34,430 bases of DNA from Lachnospiraceae bacterium (GCA_014804265.1 JAAVAC010000037.1:1-34430); one strand, 5' to 3'; positions 15,886 through 25,655 are shown, counted from the stretch's first letter. Made by a program: numbers and translations. Notes: generated by a model from the sequence alone, not told the origin.

Positions 15886-15914
15886 TTCACTTTGGTGTGA
15901 TAGTGTGTTATAAT
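15886..15914 (+). promoter_or_regulatory. predicted glgC promoter
   Basis: TTCACT (15886-15891) and a perfect TATAAT (15909-15914) are 17 bases apart. Transcription would start near 15921, leaving a short leader before ATG 15966. Confidence 0.75.
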
Positions 15915-15965
15915 GGTTAAACCGAGATTTGTTCGTGTCAAGACAAAAAGTTAAGGGGTGAAGAT

Positions 15966-17240
15966 ATGATTAAGAAAGAAATGATTGCCATGTTATTAGC
16001 AGGAGGACAAGGCAGCCGTTTAGGCGTTCTGACTGCAAAGGTAGCAAAACCGGCAGTTGCATTTGGAGGAAAATACCGTATTATCGACTTTCCACTAAGT
16101 AATTGCATCAATTCCGGCGTAGATACGGTAGGGGTATTAACACAATATCAGCCGCTTCGATTAAATACACATATTGGAATTGGGATTCCATGGGATCTGG
16201 ACCGAAATATCGGAGGTGTGACTGTTCTCCCGCCCTATGAGAAGAGCACCAACAGTGAGTGGTATACAGGAACGGCAAATGCCATATACCAGAATATTGA
16301 TTATATGGACAGTTTCAATCCGGATTATGTGTTGATTTTGTCGGGAGACCACATATATAAGATGGACTATGAGGTTATGCTGGATTATCATAAGTCAAAA
16401 GGAGCAGAAGTGACATTGGCAGCTATGCCTGTACCTATGGAGGAGGCAAAGCGCTTTGGCATTCTGATAACCGATGATAACCGCCAGATCAACGAATTTG
16501 AAGAAAAGCCTGAAAATCCCAGAAGCAATCTGGCGTCTATGGGTATTTATATTTTCAACTGGAAGACTTTAAAAGAAGCGCTTATCGCAAATGCCAACCA
16601 GCCGGCTCTTGATTTCGGAAAGCATGTCATTCCATACTGCCATAAGAATGGAGCGCCTATATTTGCCTATGAGTACAATGGTTACTGGAAGGATGTAGGA
16701 ACCCTTCATTCCTATTGGGAAGCCAATATGGAGCTGATCGATCTGGTTCCGGAGTTCAATTTATACGAAGAATACTGGAAGATTTATACGAAAAGCGATA
16801 TTCTTCCGCCACAATATATTTCAGCGGACAGCGAAGTGGAAAGAAGTATCATCAGTGAAGGGGCGCAGATTTACGGCAAGGTTTACAATTCCGTAATCGG
16901 ATGCGGTGTGACTATCGGCAAGGACACCGTAGTGAGGGACTCTATCATTATGAACAACACGGAGATCGGTGCCCAGGGTGAGGTCTACAAATCCATTATT
17001 GCGGAAAATGTACAGATTGGAGATTGTGTAAAGCTGGGAGTGGGAGAGGAAGCGCAAAATGAAACAGATCCCCATATTTACAACAGCGGCATCGTGACCA
17101 TCGGGGAAAAGTCCGTTGTGCCCAGTCATGTATCCATAGGTAAGAATACAGTAGTTTCCGGTGTCACCACAGCAGAAGACTATGAGAATGCTTATCTTCC
17201 AAGCGGAAAAACTTTAATTAAGGCAGGTGAAGAGTCATGA
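15966..17240 (+). CDS. glgC: glucose-1-phosphate adenylyltransferase, catalytic subunit
   Basis: GlgC makes ADP-glucose from glucose 1-phosphate and ATP, the committed step of glycogen synthesis. The nucleotide-binding signature GGQGSRLG begins at residue 13, followed by [19 protein letters not shown], the substrate region [15 protein letters not shown], and the FEEKP loop. From about residue 290 on, hexapeptide-repeat sequence ([14 protein letters not shown], for example) forms the beta-helix regulatory domain. At 424 residues it has the usual length. GGGGTGA precedes the ATG at six bases. The stop overlaps glgD by four bases (ATGA), giving translational coupling with the partner subunit. 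Confidence 0.95.
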   Translation: MIKKEMIAMLLAGGQGSRLGVLTAKVAKPAVAFGGKYRIIDFPLSNCINSGVDTVGVLTQYQPLRLNTHIGIGIPWDLDRNIGGVTVLPPYEKSTNSEWYTGTANAIYQNIDYMDSFNPDYVLILSGDHIYKMDYEVMLDYHKSKGAEVTLAAMPVPMEEAKRFGILITDDNRQINEFEEKPENPRSNLASMGIYIFNWKTLKEALIANANQPALDFGKHVIPYCHKNGAPIFAYEYNGYWKDVGTLHSYWEANMELIDLVPEFNLYEEYWKIYTKSDILPPQYISADSEVERSIISEGAQIYGKVYNSVIGCGVTIGKDTVVRDSIIMNNTEIGAQGEVYKSIIAENVQIGDCVKLGVGEEAQNETDPHIYNSGIVTIGEKSVVPSHVSIGKNTVVSGVTTAEDYENAYLPSGKTLIKAGEES

Positions 17241-18355
17241 GAGCAATTGGAATTATTTTAGCCGGCGGCAATAATCACAGAATGAAAGAATTATCCCAGA
17301 AACGTGCCATTAGCGCAATGCCCATTGCAGGAAGCTACCGAAGCATTGACTTTGCACTTAGCAATATGACCAACTCCCACATTCAGCGGGTAGGAGTGTT
17401 TACCCAATATAACGCACGCAGCCTGAATGAACATTTAAGTTCATCCAAATGGTGGGATTTTGGTAGAAAACAAGGGGGATTGTTTGTATTTACTCCTACG
17501 GTTACCAGTGACAATAATTCCTGGTACAGAGGAACGGCAGATGCCATATATCAGAACCTTTCCTTCTTAAAGAACAGCCATGAGCCCTATGTAGTCATTG
17601 CTTCCGGTGATTGTGTCTATAAGATGGATTACAATAAGGTACTAGAATACCATATCGAGAAAAAGGCAGATATTACTGTAGTATGTAAAGACATGCCTGC
17701 CGGAGAGAAAATCGATCGTTATGGTGTCATTAAGATGAATGAAGACAACCGTATCGAAGAGTTTGAAGAAAAGCCGATTATGGCCAAGTCCAATACAGTT
17801 TCCTGTGGTATCTATGTAGTCCGCAGAAGGCAGCTTATTGAAATGATTGAAAAATGTGCAGAAGAAAACCGCAATGATTTCGTACAGGATATTCTGATCC
17901 GTTATAAGGATTTAAAGAGAATGTATGGATACAAGATAACGGATTATTGGAGAAATATTGCAACAGTAGAAGATTATTTCAGTACGAATATGGATTTCCT
18001 CAAACCGGAGATCAGAGATTACTTCTTCAAACAATATCCGGATATTTATTCCAAGGTGGATGACCTTCCGCCTGCAAAATACAATGTAGGAGCCAAAATC
18101 AAGAACAGTCTGGTTTCAAGTGGATGCATCATTAATAGCACAGTGGAAAATTCCATCATCTTTAAAAACACGTTTATTGGAAATAACTGTACGATTCGTA
18201 ACTCTATTATTCTGAACAATGTATATATCGGCGATAACAGCTATATTGAGAATTGTATCGTGGAAAGCAGGGATACGATTCGTGCCAATTCTCATCATGT
18301 AGGAGAAGGGGAAATCAAAATAGTAATCGAAAAGAATGAGCGGTATATTATCTAG
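17237..18355 (+). CDS. glgD: GlgD, regulatory partner of ADP-glucose pyrophosphorylase
   Basis: GlgD is a GlgC paralogue found in Firmicutes that forms a heteromeric enzyme with it and is thought to be regulatory or weakly active. The 372 residues keep the fold ([37 protein letters not shown]-terminal hexapeptides such as [15 protein letters not shown]). The nucleotide loop is altered to [16 protein letters not shown], lacking the GGxGxRL of GlgC, and this separates GlgD from GlgC. The ribosome binding site AGGTGA lies in the end of glgC. spoVG follows after 29 bases and is probably in the same transcript. Confidence 0.93.
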   Translation: MRAIGIILAGGNNHRMKELSQKRAISAMPIAGSYRSIDFALSNMTNSHIQRVGVFTQYNARSLNEHLSSSKWWDFGRKQGGLFVFTPTVTSDNNSWYRGTADAIYQNLSFLKNSHEPYVVIASGDCVYKMDYNKVLEYHIEKKADITVVCKDMPAGEKIDRYGVIKMNEDNRIEEFEEKPIMAKSNTVSCGIYVVRRRQLIEMIEKCAEENRNDFVQDILIRYKDLKRMYGYKITDYWRNIATVEDYFSTNMDFLKPEIRDYFFKQYPDIYSKVDDLPPAKYNVGAKIKNSLVSSGCIINSTVENSIIFKNTFIGNNCTIRNSIILNNVYIGDNSYIENCIVESRDTIRANSHHVGEGEIKIVIEKNERYII

Positions 18356-18384
18356 GCGAAAGACTAAGTATTGGGGGATAAAGG

Positions 18385-18666
18385 ATGAACATAACAGATG
18401 TGCGGGTACGCAAAATAACCAAAGAAGGTAAAATGAAAGCAGTCGTTTCTATCACATTGGAAAATGAATTTGTTGTTCACGACATTAAAGTAATTGAAGG
18501 GGAAAAGGGTCTATTCATCGCAATGCCCAGTAAAAAGGCAAATGACGGAGAGTACAGGGATATTGCCCATCCTATCAATTCTGAGACGAGAGAGAAGATG
18601 CAGTCTATGATTTTGAGCGCTTATGAAAAGGCGGTGGAGGAATCGGAAGAGGAGGCTGCGGAGTAA
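18385..18666 (+). CDS. spoVG: SpoVG regulatory protein
   Basis: SpoVG is a small nucleic-acid-binding regulator, linked in Firmicutes to septation and sporulation control and to virulence genes. The 93 residues match the family from the start ([19 protein letters not shown]) through [10 protein letters not shown] and [14 protein letters not shown]. The acidic C-terminal tail, EEAAE, is typical. The ATG is preceded by a G-rich site (GGGGGATAAAGG). It follows glgD by 29 bases and precedes a clear terminator, so glgC-glgD-spoVG looks like one operon. In Bacillus, spoVG also lies close to a nucleotidyltransferase, prs, pth and mfd, and this neighbourhood is partly conserved here. Confidence 0.95.
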   Translation: MNITDVRVRKITKEGKMKAVVSITLENEFVVHDIKVIEGEKGLFIAMPSKKANDGEYRDIAHPINSETREKMQSMILSAYEKAVEESEEEAAE

Positions 18667-18687
18667 ATAGGTTGTTGTGAAGGTGTT

Positions 18688-18720
18688 AAGAGGCTGTCTT
18701 TTTAGACAGTCTCTTTGTTT
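18688..18720 (+). terminator. intrinsic terminator of the glgC-glgD-spoVG operon
   Basis: An 11-bp stem AAGAGGCTGTC/GACAGTCTCTT (one G-U pair) with a 6-base loop is followed by TTGTTT. Confidence 0.8.
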
Positions 18721-18755
18721 GGGAATAAATGGAGGGGAGGCGGATGCGGACGCGA

Positions 18756-18973
18756 AAGAGGGAGGTGGGTGGTTTGGCGGCTGTGTTTTTCATGGCGCTT
18801 TTACTAAACAGCCTGGGGAGGGTGTTGGTACCGGACGGGTCGTCATATAGCGCCGTCCATGGCGCAATATGACTAAAATTGCCATCCATGGCAATTTTCC
18901 CCTGGGTTGAGAACAGGCTGTTAAGTAAAAGCGCCATGAAAAACAATGCCGCCAAACCACCCACTTCCCTCTT
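18756..18973. repeat. 218-bp palindromic element with two inner hairpins
   Basis: Arms 18756-18815 and 18914-18973 are 60 bases each and almost fully complementary, with few mismatches. Between them are two smaller hairpins: GTCATAT-A-GCGCC...GGCGC-A-ATATGAC (about 18842-18873) and a perfect 11-bp AAAATTGCCAT/ATGGCAATTTT with a 2-base loop (18875-18898). Both inner hairpins have a CCRTCCATGG centre. No gene of note is inside. It differs in sequence from the three variable-stem elements. Confidence 0.8.
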
Positions 18974-19182
18974 CCGCTGTTCTACATCAAGCTCTACCCT
19001 TAGAAAAAGCACAGCAGATTCAAGCTAAATTCAAGCTAAATTTAAGTTTAAGTTGTCTGCAATTTTCCGGTTTTAAGCTAAAAACCTTCCGGCATTTTCC
19101 AAACCCTTTTTTACTCCAAAAGCTTCCAAAAGGGTCATTCCAGCCCGCTTTTTTTCAGGCAACATCCCAGACAAAGTAACGG
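18974..19182. other. gene-free spacer with a short tandem repeat
   Basis: No credible gene is seen. An 11-base unit, ATTCAAGCTAA, is repeated in tandem at 19018-19028 and 19029-19039, followed by a partial third. The stretch is otherwise T- and C-rich and featureless. Together with the palindromes on each side it makes up the 777-base gap between spoVG and pth. Confidence 0.5.
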
Positions 19183-19356
19183 CTTTTCGATACCCAGTAG
19201 GAGCTGACGGCTGATGGAAAGGTCTTAAGGGCCTTGATGAAGACGCCGGCACTTACGCACCGTCCTTTGGTGCGTTAGTACCGCTGCGTCTTCATAGAGC
19301 GAGAGCGTGCCCATAAGACCTTTCCATCAGCCGTCAGCTCCTACGTCCTCTTATCC
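19183..19356 (-). repeat. palindromic element, copy 2 (variable-stem family)
   Basis: This copy lies in reverse orientation. Arms 19197-19232 and 19309-19344 (36 bases) pair with one A-A mismatch. Its variable segment is CTGACGGCTGATGGAAAG with its exact complement on the other side. The core (GTCTTATGGGC, ACGCTCTCGCTCT, ATGAAGACGC, ACGCACC hairpin) matches copy 1. Its outer flanks GGATAAGAGGACGTAGGAG and CTGGGTATCGAAAA match copy 3. Confidence 0.85.
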
Positions 19357-19385
19357 AATCCCCCACACTTTGTCCTCCCCCACTC

Positions 19386-19414
19386 TTTACTTGTCCCCCA
19401 AAATAAAGTAGAAT
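19386..19414 (+). promoter_or_regulatory. predicted pth-mfd promoter
   Basis: TTTACT (19386-19391) and TAGAAT (19409-19414) are 17 bases apart, which places a start about 23 bases upstream of the pth ATG. Confidence 0.6.
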
Positions 19415-19443
19415 GTGAAAGTACAGGAGGTGCATATGTATAT

Positions 19444-20004
19444 ATGTATATAATTGTAGGACTCGGAAACCCCACACAGGAATATCATAATACCAGACAT
19501 AACATAGGCTTTGCGGCTATAGATGAGTTAGCAGAGGCTAATGGAATTTCGGTAGTGGAAAAAAAGCATAAAGCAATCATTGGAAAAGGATATATAGAAG
19601 GCCAAAAGGCAATATTGGCTAAGCCCCAGACTTACATGAATTTAAGCGGCGAAAGCGTCAGGGCATTGATAGATTATTATAAGGTGGATGAAAAGACGGA
19701 ATTGATCGTGCTTTATGATGATATCAGCTTGGAACCGGGAAAGCTTCGTATTCGGAAGAAGGGAAGCGCAGGGGGGCACAATGGTATAAAGAACATCATT
19801 GCCCATCTGGGACATACTGAATTTCAAAGAATTAAAATCGGAGTGGGAGAAAAGCCGGAAGGCTATGATCTTGCGGATTATGTGCTGGGGCATTTTAAGA
19901 AAGAGGAACAGCAGGTTATGGAGGATGCCCTTGAGAGAGTGGTTCAGGCGGTAAGCTGTATGATAACGGAAGATGCGGATGCAGCCATGAATCGTTTTAA
20001 CTAA
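19444..20004 (+). CDS. pth: peptidyl-tRNA hydrolase
   Basis: Pth cuts the ester bond of peptidyl-tRNAs that drop off ribosomes and so recycles tRNA. The 186 residues match the family: GLGNP near the start, NTRHNIGF with the catalytic His, KPQTYMNLSGESV, the DDISLEPGKLRI segment with the catalytic Asp, and GSAGGHNGIKNII. ATG 19444 is set by the conserved start MYIIVGLGNP. AGGAGG (19425-19430) lies 13 bases upstream, while an out-of-frame ATG at 19436 is only five bases from it. mfd follows after 42 bases, the common pth-mfd order in Firmicutes. Confidence 0.95.
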   Translation: MYIIVGLGNPTQEYHNTRHNIGFAAIDELAEANGISVVEKKHKAIIGKGYIEGQKAILAKPQTYMNLSGESVRALIDYYKVDEKTELIVLYDDISLEPGKLRIRKKGSAGGHNGIKNIIAHLGHTEFQRIKIGVGEKPEGYDLADYVLGHFKKEEQQVMEDALERVVQAVSCMITEDADAAMNRFN

Positions 20005-20046
20005 TTAGAAATAGCCATTCAGAAAAAATAAAAGAGGAAAATAAAA

Positions 20047-23000
20047 GTGAGAGTATTAACAGACTGCTTAGAGGAGCTTTCAGAGTATGGAAGCATACAA
20101 AGAGAGCTGACCCGGGGAAAGACCATCGCCATAAACGGCCTGGTGGATTCCCAAAAGCTTCATATGATGTATGGGCTTTCAAAACAATATCCTGTGAGGA
20201 TCATCATTACCCACAGTGATTTAAGAGCAAAAGAAATAAGTGAAGAATACCGTTTTTATGATAAGGAGACCATCTATTTTCCCGGAAAGGATTTTATATT
20301 CTTTCAGGCAGATATCCATGGAAATAAATTGACCAGAGAAAGGATCTGTGCTTATCGGAGAATGCTGGAAGGTCTTCCTGTCACCATAGTAACTACATTT
20401 GACAGTATTATGGCGCCCTGTATACCATTGCATGTATTGGAGGAAAACAGGATTTTTGTGGACGGTAGTTCTCATATAGAAGAAAGCGCACTTGCGGCAC
20501 AGCTTGTGAAGATGGGTTATGAAAAATGCGGTCAGGTGGAGTCTGGAGGGCAATTCAGCATTCGGGGCGGCATTATCGACGTATTTGATTTTACGGAAGA
20601 AAATCCTTACCGGATCGAGCTTTGGGGAGATGAAGTAGAATCCCTAAGAAGTTTTGATGTATTGAGCCAGCGTTCCATTGAAGAGCTTGACAGCATTGTG
20701 ATTTACCCTGCTACAGAATTTATCTTATCTAAGCAGGAGAAGATGCAGGGGCTTGCCCTTATATCCCAAGAGGCGGAAAAGACAGCAGAGATTTTGCGGA
20801 AACAGTTCAAAACGGAAGAGGCTGCCAGAGTCATGAAAATAGCCCAGGGGCTTAAGGAGCAGCTTTTGGAATTTGGTTCTATGGCAAATCTGGAAAGCTA
20901 TATCCGGTATTTTTATCGGGAAGTAGTCAGTTTTCTGGATTTATTAGCCGGAAGAAACACGGTTCTGTTTTTAGATGAGCCTGCCCGTATCAAAGAGCAT
21001 GGAGAGGCAGTGGAACTGGAATTTCGGGAAAGCATGATGCACCGTATTGAAAAGGGGTATGCCCTTCCCGGACAGGGAGAGCTGCTGTTTAGCCAGGGAG
21101 AAGTATTAAACAAAATGAAACGGTTCCCCATAGGGGCATTTGCACTTTTAGAAAGCAGAGGCGGGCTTTTGGAAGCGGATAACAGCTATCATATGCTTGG
21201 CAAATCCATAAACTCTTTTCAGAGCAGTTTTGAAGCGTTGGTAAAGGAGTTGGAAGGTTTTAAGAGGAAAGGGTACCGGGTTCTGCTGGCATCTGCATCC
21301 CGCACCAGGGCAAAGAGGCTGGCAGAGGACTTGATGGAAGAAGGACTCTCTGCTTTTTACAGTGAAGATATGGATAAAAAGCTGGAAGCCGGACAGGTCA
21401 TGGTGTTTTATGGAAATCTGAAAAGAGGTTTTGAATACCCTTTGATACAATTTGCGGTTTTATCGGAAAGCGATATTTTCGGAGAGAAGAAAAAGAAAAA
21501 AAAGAAGAAAAAAAGATACGAAGGGGAAAAAATCCATGATTTTACGGAACTAAAGGTAGGAGATTATGTCGTTCATGAAAATCACGGACTTGGTATTTAT
21601 AAGGGAATTGAAAAGGTTGAAGTAGATAAGGTAGTAAAGGATTATATGAAGATAGAATACCGGGATGGAGGCAATCTTTACGTGCTTGCCACCGGATTTA
21701 ATGTCATCCAGAAGTATGCATCTGCAGATGCCAGAAAGCCTAAGCTGAATAAGCTTGGCACAAAGGAATGGGAGAAGACCAAAACAAAAGTCAAGACAGC
21801 CACTATGGAGGTGGCAAAGGACTTAGTACAGCTTTATGCCGCAAGACAGGAAAAGAAAGGTTATGTGTTTAGCAAGGATACGTTGTGGCAAAAAGAATTT
21901 GAAGAGCTGTTTCCTTATGAGGAAACGGAGGACCAGCTGATGGCCATTGAGGATACCAAAAAGGATATGGAGAGCGCTAAGATCATGGACCGGCTCATTT
22001 GCGGAGATGTGGGCTATGGCAAGACAGAAATTGCCATCCGGGCGGCTTTTAAGGCTGTTCAGGAAGGAAAACAGGTGGTATATCTGGTACCTACCACTAT
22101 TTTGGCACAGCAGCATTATGATACTTTTGTGCAGCGGATGAAAAACTATCCCATTACCATTGAGCTGCTTTCCAGGTTCCGTACCAGCGCCCAGCAGAAG
22201 AAGGCTGTGGAAGGATTGAAAAAGGGCATGGTGGATATCGTGATTGGCACCCACCGGGTATTGTCAAAGGATGTAAGCTATAAGGATCTGGGGCTTTTGA
22301 TTATAGACGAGGAACAAAGGTTTGGAGTGACTCATAAAGAGAAAATCAAGCAGATGAAGGACAGTATTGACGTACTGACGTTAACGGCTACTCCTATTCC
22401 AAGAACCTTGCATATGAGCCTTGTGGGCATTCGGGATATGAGTGTCTTAGAGGAGCCGCCTAACGACAGAATGCCCATTCAGACCTATGTGATGGAATAT
22501 AATGAGGAAATGGTAAGGGAAGCTATTGTGAGAGAGCTGGCAAGGCAGGGACAGGTGTATTATGTATATAATCGGGTAAATCAGATAGATGAAGTGGCAA
22601 TGAAGCTGCAGGCCCTTGTGCCGGAAGCCAATGTAGCATTTGCCCATGGGCAGATGAAGGAACGGGAGCTGGAAGCAATCATGTATGATTTTATCAACGG
22701 GGACATTGATGTACTTGTTTCCACTACCATTATTGAAACAGGATTGGATATTCCCAACGTGAATACCATGATTATTCATGATTCGGATAATCTGGGGCTT
22801 TCCCAGCTTTATCAGCTACGGGGACGGGTAGGGCGTTCTAACCGGAATGCATATGCCTTTTTAATGTACAGAAGGGATAAGATGCTAAAGGAAGTGGCGG
22901 AAAAACGTCTGCAGGCAATCAGGGAATTTACGGATTTAGGCAGCGGATTTAAGATTGCCATGAAGGATCTGGAGATCAGAGGAGCCGGCAATCTGCTAGG

Positions 23001-23571
23001 GGCAAGACAACATGGGCATATGGAAGCGGTAGGTTATGACCTTTATTGTAAAATGTTGAACGAAGCGGTAAAATCATTAAAGGGGCAAAAAGAAGCAGTG
23101 GATTTTACTACGACTATTGATATGGACGTAGATGCCTATATTCCCCAGGAGTATATTGTAAACGAATTTCAGAAGCTGGATATTTATAAGCGGATTGCCG
23201 CTATAGAAAATCAGGAAGAAAGCGAAGAAATGAAGGAAGAGCTTTTAGACCGTTTTGGTGCGGTTCCGGATAGTGTGGAAAATCTGCTTCGGATTTCCCT
23301 GATACGGGTAAGGGCTCATAAGATTTATGGAACCGAGCTGAAGGGAAAAAAGGACCGGCTTGTATTGACGGTACACGAACATGCCCCTTTGCTGGTGGAA
23401 CAGATTCCCAGGATTTTGGAAAAGTACGATGGACGGCTGTTGTTTTCGCCTAAAGGTGTTCCGGTATTTACTTACAAGCTCTATCCTACCGGTTTCTTGA
23501 AGAAGGACGAAGAGGCGCTTCTGCAGGCGGCAGAGGAGCTGCTTGAGGATATGGAAAAGGAACTGCTTTAA
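20047..23571 (+). CDS. mfd: transcription-repair coupling factor
   Basis: Mfd removes RNA polymerase stalled at DNA damage and recruits UvrA for nucleotide excision repair. The 1174 residues show the UvrB-like N-terminal part ([22 protein letters not shown]) and the polymerase-interacting domain around [20 protein letters not shown]. The translocase follows, with Walker A GDVGYGKT from residue 653, DEEQ at 754 and TATPIPRTL, and then RGRVGRS and the C-terminal TRCF domain. Length is normal. The start is a GTG with an AGAGGAAA site. An unusual run of nine lysines just before the polymerase-interacting domain (about 21487-21513) lies in a region that is basic in other Mfd proteins. Confidence 0.97.
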   Translation: MRVLTDCLEELSEYGSIQRELTRGKTIAINGLVDSQKLHMMYGLSKQYPVRIIITHSDLRAKEISEEYRFYDKETIYFPGKDFIFFQADIHGNKLTRERICAYRRMLEGLPVTIVTTFDSIMAPCIPLHVLEENRIFVDGSSHIEESALAAQLVKMGYEKCGQVESGGQFSIRGGIIDVFDFTEENPYRIELWGDEVESLRSFDVLSQRSIEELDSIVIYPATEFILSKQEKMQGLALISQEAEKTAEILRKQFKTEEAARVMKIAQGLKEQLLEFGSMANLESYIRYFYREVVSFLDLLAGRNTVLFLDEPARIKEHGEAVELEFRESMMHRIEKGYALPGQGELLFSQGEVLNKMKRFPIGAFALLESRGGLLEADNSYHMLGKSINSFQSSFEALVKELEGFKRKGYRVLLASASRTRAKRLAEDLMEEGLSAFYSEDMDKKLEAGQVMVFYGNLKRGFEYPLIQFAVLSESDIFGEKKKKKKKKKRYEGEKIHDFTELKVGDYVVHENHGLGIYKGIEKVEVDKVVKDYMKIEYRDGGNLYVLATGFNVIQKYASADARKPKLNKLGTKEWEKTKTKVKTATMEVAKDLVQLYAARQEKKGYVFSKDTLWQKEFEELFPYEETEDQLMAIEDTKKDMESAKIMDRLICGDVGYGKTEIAIRAAFKAVQEGKQVVYLVPTTILAQQHYDTFVQRMKNYPITIELLSRFRTSAQQKKAVEGLKKGMVDIVIGTHRVLSKDVSYKDLGLLIIDEEQRFGVTHKEKIKQMKDSIDVLTLTATPIPRTLHMSLVGIRDMSVLEEPPNDRMPIQTYVMEYNEEMVREAIVRELARQGQVYYVYNRVNQIDEVAMKLQALVPEANVAFAHGQMKERELEAIMYDFINGDIDVLVSTTIIETGLDIPNVNTMIIHDSDNLGLSQLYQLRGRVGRSNRNAYAFLMYRRDKMLKEVAEKRLQAIREFTDLGSGFKIAMKDLEIRGAGNLLGARQHGHMEAVGYDLYCKMLNEAVKSLKGQKEAVDFTTTIDMDVDAYIPQEYIVNEFQKLDIYKRIAAIENQEESEEMKEELLDRFGAVPDSVENLLRISLIRVRAHKIYGTELKGKKDRLVLTVHEHAPLLVEQIPRILEKYDGRLLFSPKGVPVFTYKLYPTGFLKKDEEALLQAAEELLEDMEKELL

Positions 23572-23627
23572 GAGAGCGGTTAAAGGAAAGACAGCTGTAA
23601 CAGAAGAACGATTGTGGAAGGAGACAT

Positions 23628-24710
23628 ATGCGGAAAAAAATACTTGTTGTGGATGATATGAAAATAAATCTTGAAATGCTGGCTGAAATATTACAGGATG
23701 AATATACGGTCATTACAGCAGAAAACGGGAAGCAGGCAGTGGAAATGATGGAAGCCCATGAGAAGGAAATCATGGTTCTTCTGCTGGATTTGATCCTGCC
23801 GGTAATGGATGGCTTTGAAGTCTTGAAAATCATGAAGGAGCGAGCATGGATAGAGAAAATCCCGGTTCTTATAATTAGTAGCGAAAGTTCCACACAAGTG
23901 GAAAAGAGGTGCTTTGATTATGGTGTCTCCGATTATATTCGAAAGCCTTTTGATAATGCTCTGGTAAAGATGAGGGTAAAAAATATCGTAGACCTGCATC
24001 TGCTTCGCAATAAACTGGAAGAAAAAGTGGAGAAGCAGACTCAGCTTTTGTGGCAGCAGGCAGAGCTGCTGCAAAAAAGCAATGAAAATATAATAGACAT
24101 TTTGGGCAGCGTAATCGAAGGCAGGAATATGGAAAGCGGGGAGCATATCAAGCGGATAAAAGGCTTTACGAAAATATTGGCGCTGCAGTTGATGGAGGAC
24201 TATCCGGAATATGCCATGACAATGGAAAAGGCAGACATGATTGCCAAGGCCAGCGCATTGCATGACATTGGAAAGATAGCCATACCCGATGGGATTTTGT
24301 TGAAGCCGGCAAAGCTGACAGTAGATGAATATGAATATATGAAGTCTCATACTACCAGGGGATGTGAAATATTGAACCAGATCAAAGGGGTTTGGAGTGA
24401 AGAGTATCACAGCCTCAGTTATGAAATATGCAGATATCATCATGAAAGATACGATGGAAAAGGATACCCGGACGGACTGGCGGAAGAGGCAATACCAATT
24501 TCAGCCCAGCTGGTGTCCATAGCGGATGCTTATGATGCACTTGTGAATGAAAGAGTATATAAAAGCGCATATTCCAAGGAGCAGGCATTTCACATGATTA
24601 TGACAGGGGAATGCGGGACATTCTCGCCCAGGCTTTTAAATTGCTTCCAGCATGCCAGAGAGCAATTTGAAGCACTTGTCGATAAATATATAGATGCAAA
24701 AATGGTCTGA
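23628..24710 (+). CDS. response regulator with HD-GYP output domain
   Basis: HD-GYP proteins hydrolyse cyclic di-GMP, so this likely lowers it upon phosphorylation. Residues 1-120 form a receiver domain: acidic DD at 9-10, phospho-acceptor Asp54 in LLLDLILPVMDGFEV and Lys106 in RKPF. A coiled-coil linker (about 125-155, rich in Leu, Glu and Gln) joins an HD-GYP domain with HDIGK at 212-216, HHERYDGKGYPDGL at 271-284 and ADAYDALVNERVY. The key residues I can see are present. No sensor kinase is adjacent. GGAGG-type sequence precedes the ATG closely, and the gene lies 57 bases after mfd without a visible terminator, so it may be read from the same promoter. Confidence 0.92.
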   Translation: MRKKILVVDDMKINLEMLAEILQDEYTVITAENGKQAVEMMEAHEKEIMVLLLDLILPVMDGFEVLKIMKERAWIEKIPVLIISSESSTQVEKRCFDYGVSDYIRKPFDNALVKMRVKNIVDLHLLRNKLEEKVEKQTQLLWQQAELLQKSNENIIDILGSVIEGRNMESGEHIKRIKGFTKILALQLMEDYPEYAMTMEKADMIAKASALHDIGKIAIPDGILLKPAKLTVDEYEYMKSHTTRGCEILNQIKGVWSEEYHSLSYEICRYHHERYDGKGYPDGLAEEAIPISAQLVSIADAYDALVNERVYKSAYSKEQAFHMIMTGECGTFSPRLLNCFQHAREQFEALVDKYIDAKMV

Positions 24711-24863
24711 TTTGATAAAAATTTCCAGAAAAGTGGAAATAATTGGAGTAGAGTTTTGGCTAAAGATTGAAAGCTTCCAAGGTATAAAATGCCACCATTT
24801 ACAGATACTAGTATCACGGTAAATATAGAAAACCTAAGATTTGCAAATGGAGGAAATTTATTT

Positions 24864-25409
24864 ATGAAAGCTACAGGAATTGTAAGAAGAATAGACGATT
24901 TAGGACGTATTGTGATACCAAAAGAAATCAGAAGAACCCTGCGGATTCGGGAGAGCGATCCGTTAGAAATATTTACGGACAGAGAGGGCGAAATCATCCT
25001 GAAAAAATATTCTCCCATCGGTGAAATGACCACTTTCGCAAAACAATATGCAGAAAGCCTTTCACAGGTTTCGGGAAAGACAGCATTGATTGCCGACCGA
25101 GATCAATTCATTGCGGTGGCAGGCGGCGGCAAGGGATTGCTTGGCAAATCCATCAGCAAGGATCTGGAAGAAAAATTAAGCAATCGGGAAACAAGCGTTT
25201 CTTCCAAAGGGGAAAAGGGCTTTATCGAAATCGCCAAGGAGCAGGGAGAAGAGCCATCCCAGCAGGTGATCAGCCCTATTATATGTGAGGGAGATGTAAT
25301 AGGAGCGGTAGTGCTTTTGGATAACGAAGATAAAAATAAAATGGGAGATGTGGAGAAAAAGCTGGTGCTTTCAGCGGCTGCTTTTTTGGGGAGACAGATG
25401 GAGCAGTAA
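24864..25409 (+). CDS. spoVT: SpoVT-type stage V sporulation regulator
   Basis: SpoVT is a forespore transcription regulator. Residues 1-50 are an AbrB-like swapped-hairpin DNA-binding domain (MKATGIVRRIDDLGRIVIPK, then EIFTDREGEIILKKY). The rest, about 55-181, is the GAF-like domain (TALIADRDQFIAVAGGG; ISPIICEGDVIGAVVLL). At 181 residues it matches the family length. The start is ATG 24864, ten bases after GGAGG; the earlier ATG at 24789 lacks a site and would add an unrelated tail. The gap upstream (24711-24863) contains no promoter I can name with confidence. Its place just after mfd agrees with the Bacillus order mfd-spoVT. Confidence 0.93.
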   Translation: MKATGIVRRIDDLGRIVIPKEIRRTLRIRESDPLEIFTDREGEIILKKYSPIGEMTTFAKQYAESLSQVSGKTALIADRDQFIAVAGGGKGLLGKSISKDLEEKLSNRETSVSSKGEKGFIEIAKEQGEEPSQQVISPIICEGDVIGAVVLLDNEDKNKMGDVEKKLVLSAAAFLGRQMEQ

Positions 25410-25420
25410 AATATTATAAT

Positions 25421-25476
25421 GCTAAAGAGTTAGCCATTAGTTCGCTTTGAGGTGAACTGATGGCTTGCTATTTAGC
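25421..25476 (+). other. two-stem hairpin after spoVT
   Basis: GCCATTAGTTC pairs with GAACTGATGGC (one G-U), and GCTAAA closes against TTTAGC outside it. No T run follows, so as a terminator it is weak; it may stabilise the spoVT message. Confidence 0.5.
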
Positions 25477-25482
25477 GGGTTT

Positions 25483-25655
25483 GGATAAGAGGACGTGGGA
25501 GCCGGCATAGCATATAGTAGTCTTAAGGGCACGCTTTCGCTCTGCAAAGACGCAACAGTACTAACGCACCAAAATACGGTGCGCAAGTGCTGGCGACTTT
25601 GCCAAGGCCCATAAGACTACTATATGCTATGCCGGCTCCCACTGGGTATCGAAAA
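25483..25655 (+). repeat. palindromic element, copy 3 (variable-stem family)
   Basis: Arms 25495-25530 and 25607-25642 (36 bases) pair with a single A-A mismatch. The variable segment is CCGGCATAGCATATAGTA. The edge has changed to GTGGGAG with the matching CTCCCAC. In the inner stem, left GCAAAGACGC and right GCGACTTTGC show three paired changes relative to copies 1 and 2, plus one mismatch. It lies between the convergent spoVT and pncB genes and fills most of this 304-base gap. Confidence 0.85.

Noticed and set aside
23691-24443. 250-residue minus-strand frame opposite the HD-GYP gene
   Set aside because: It is a shadow of the response regulator gene, with no start signals and an implausible composition.
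24711-24863. Forespore (sigma G type) promoter of spoVT
   Set aside because: Expected from Bacillus, but I could not find -35 and -10 boxes at correct spacing with enough matches to support it.
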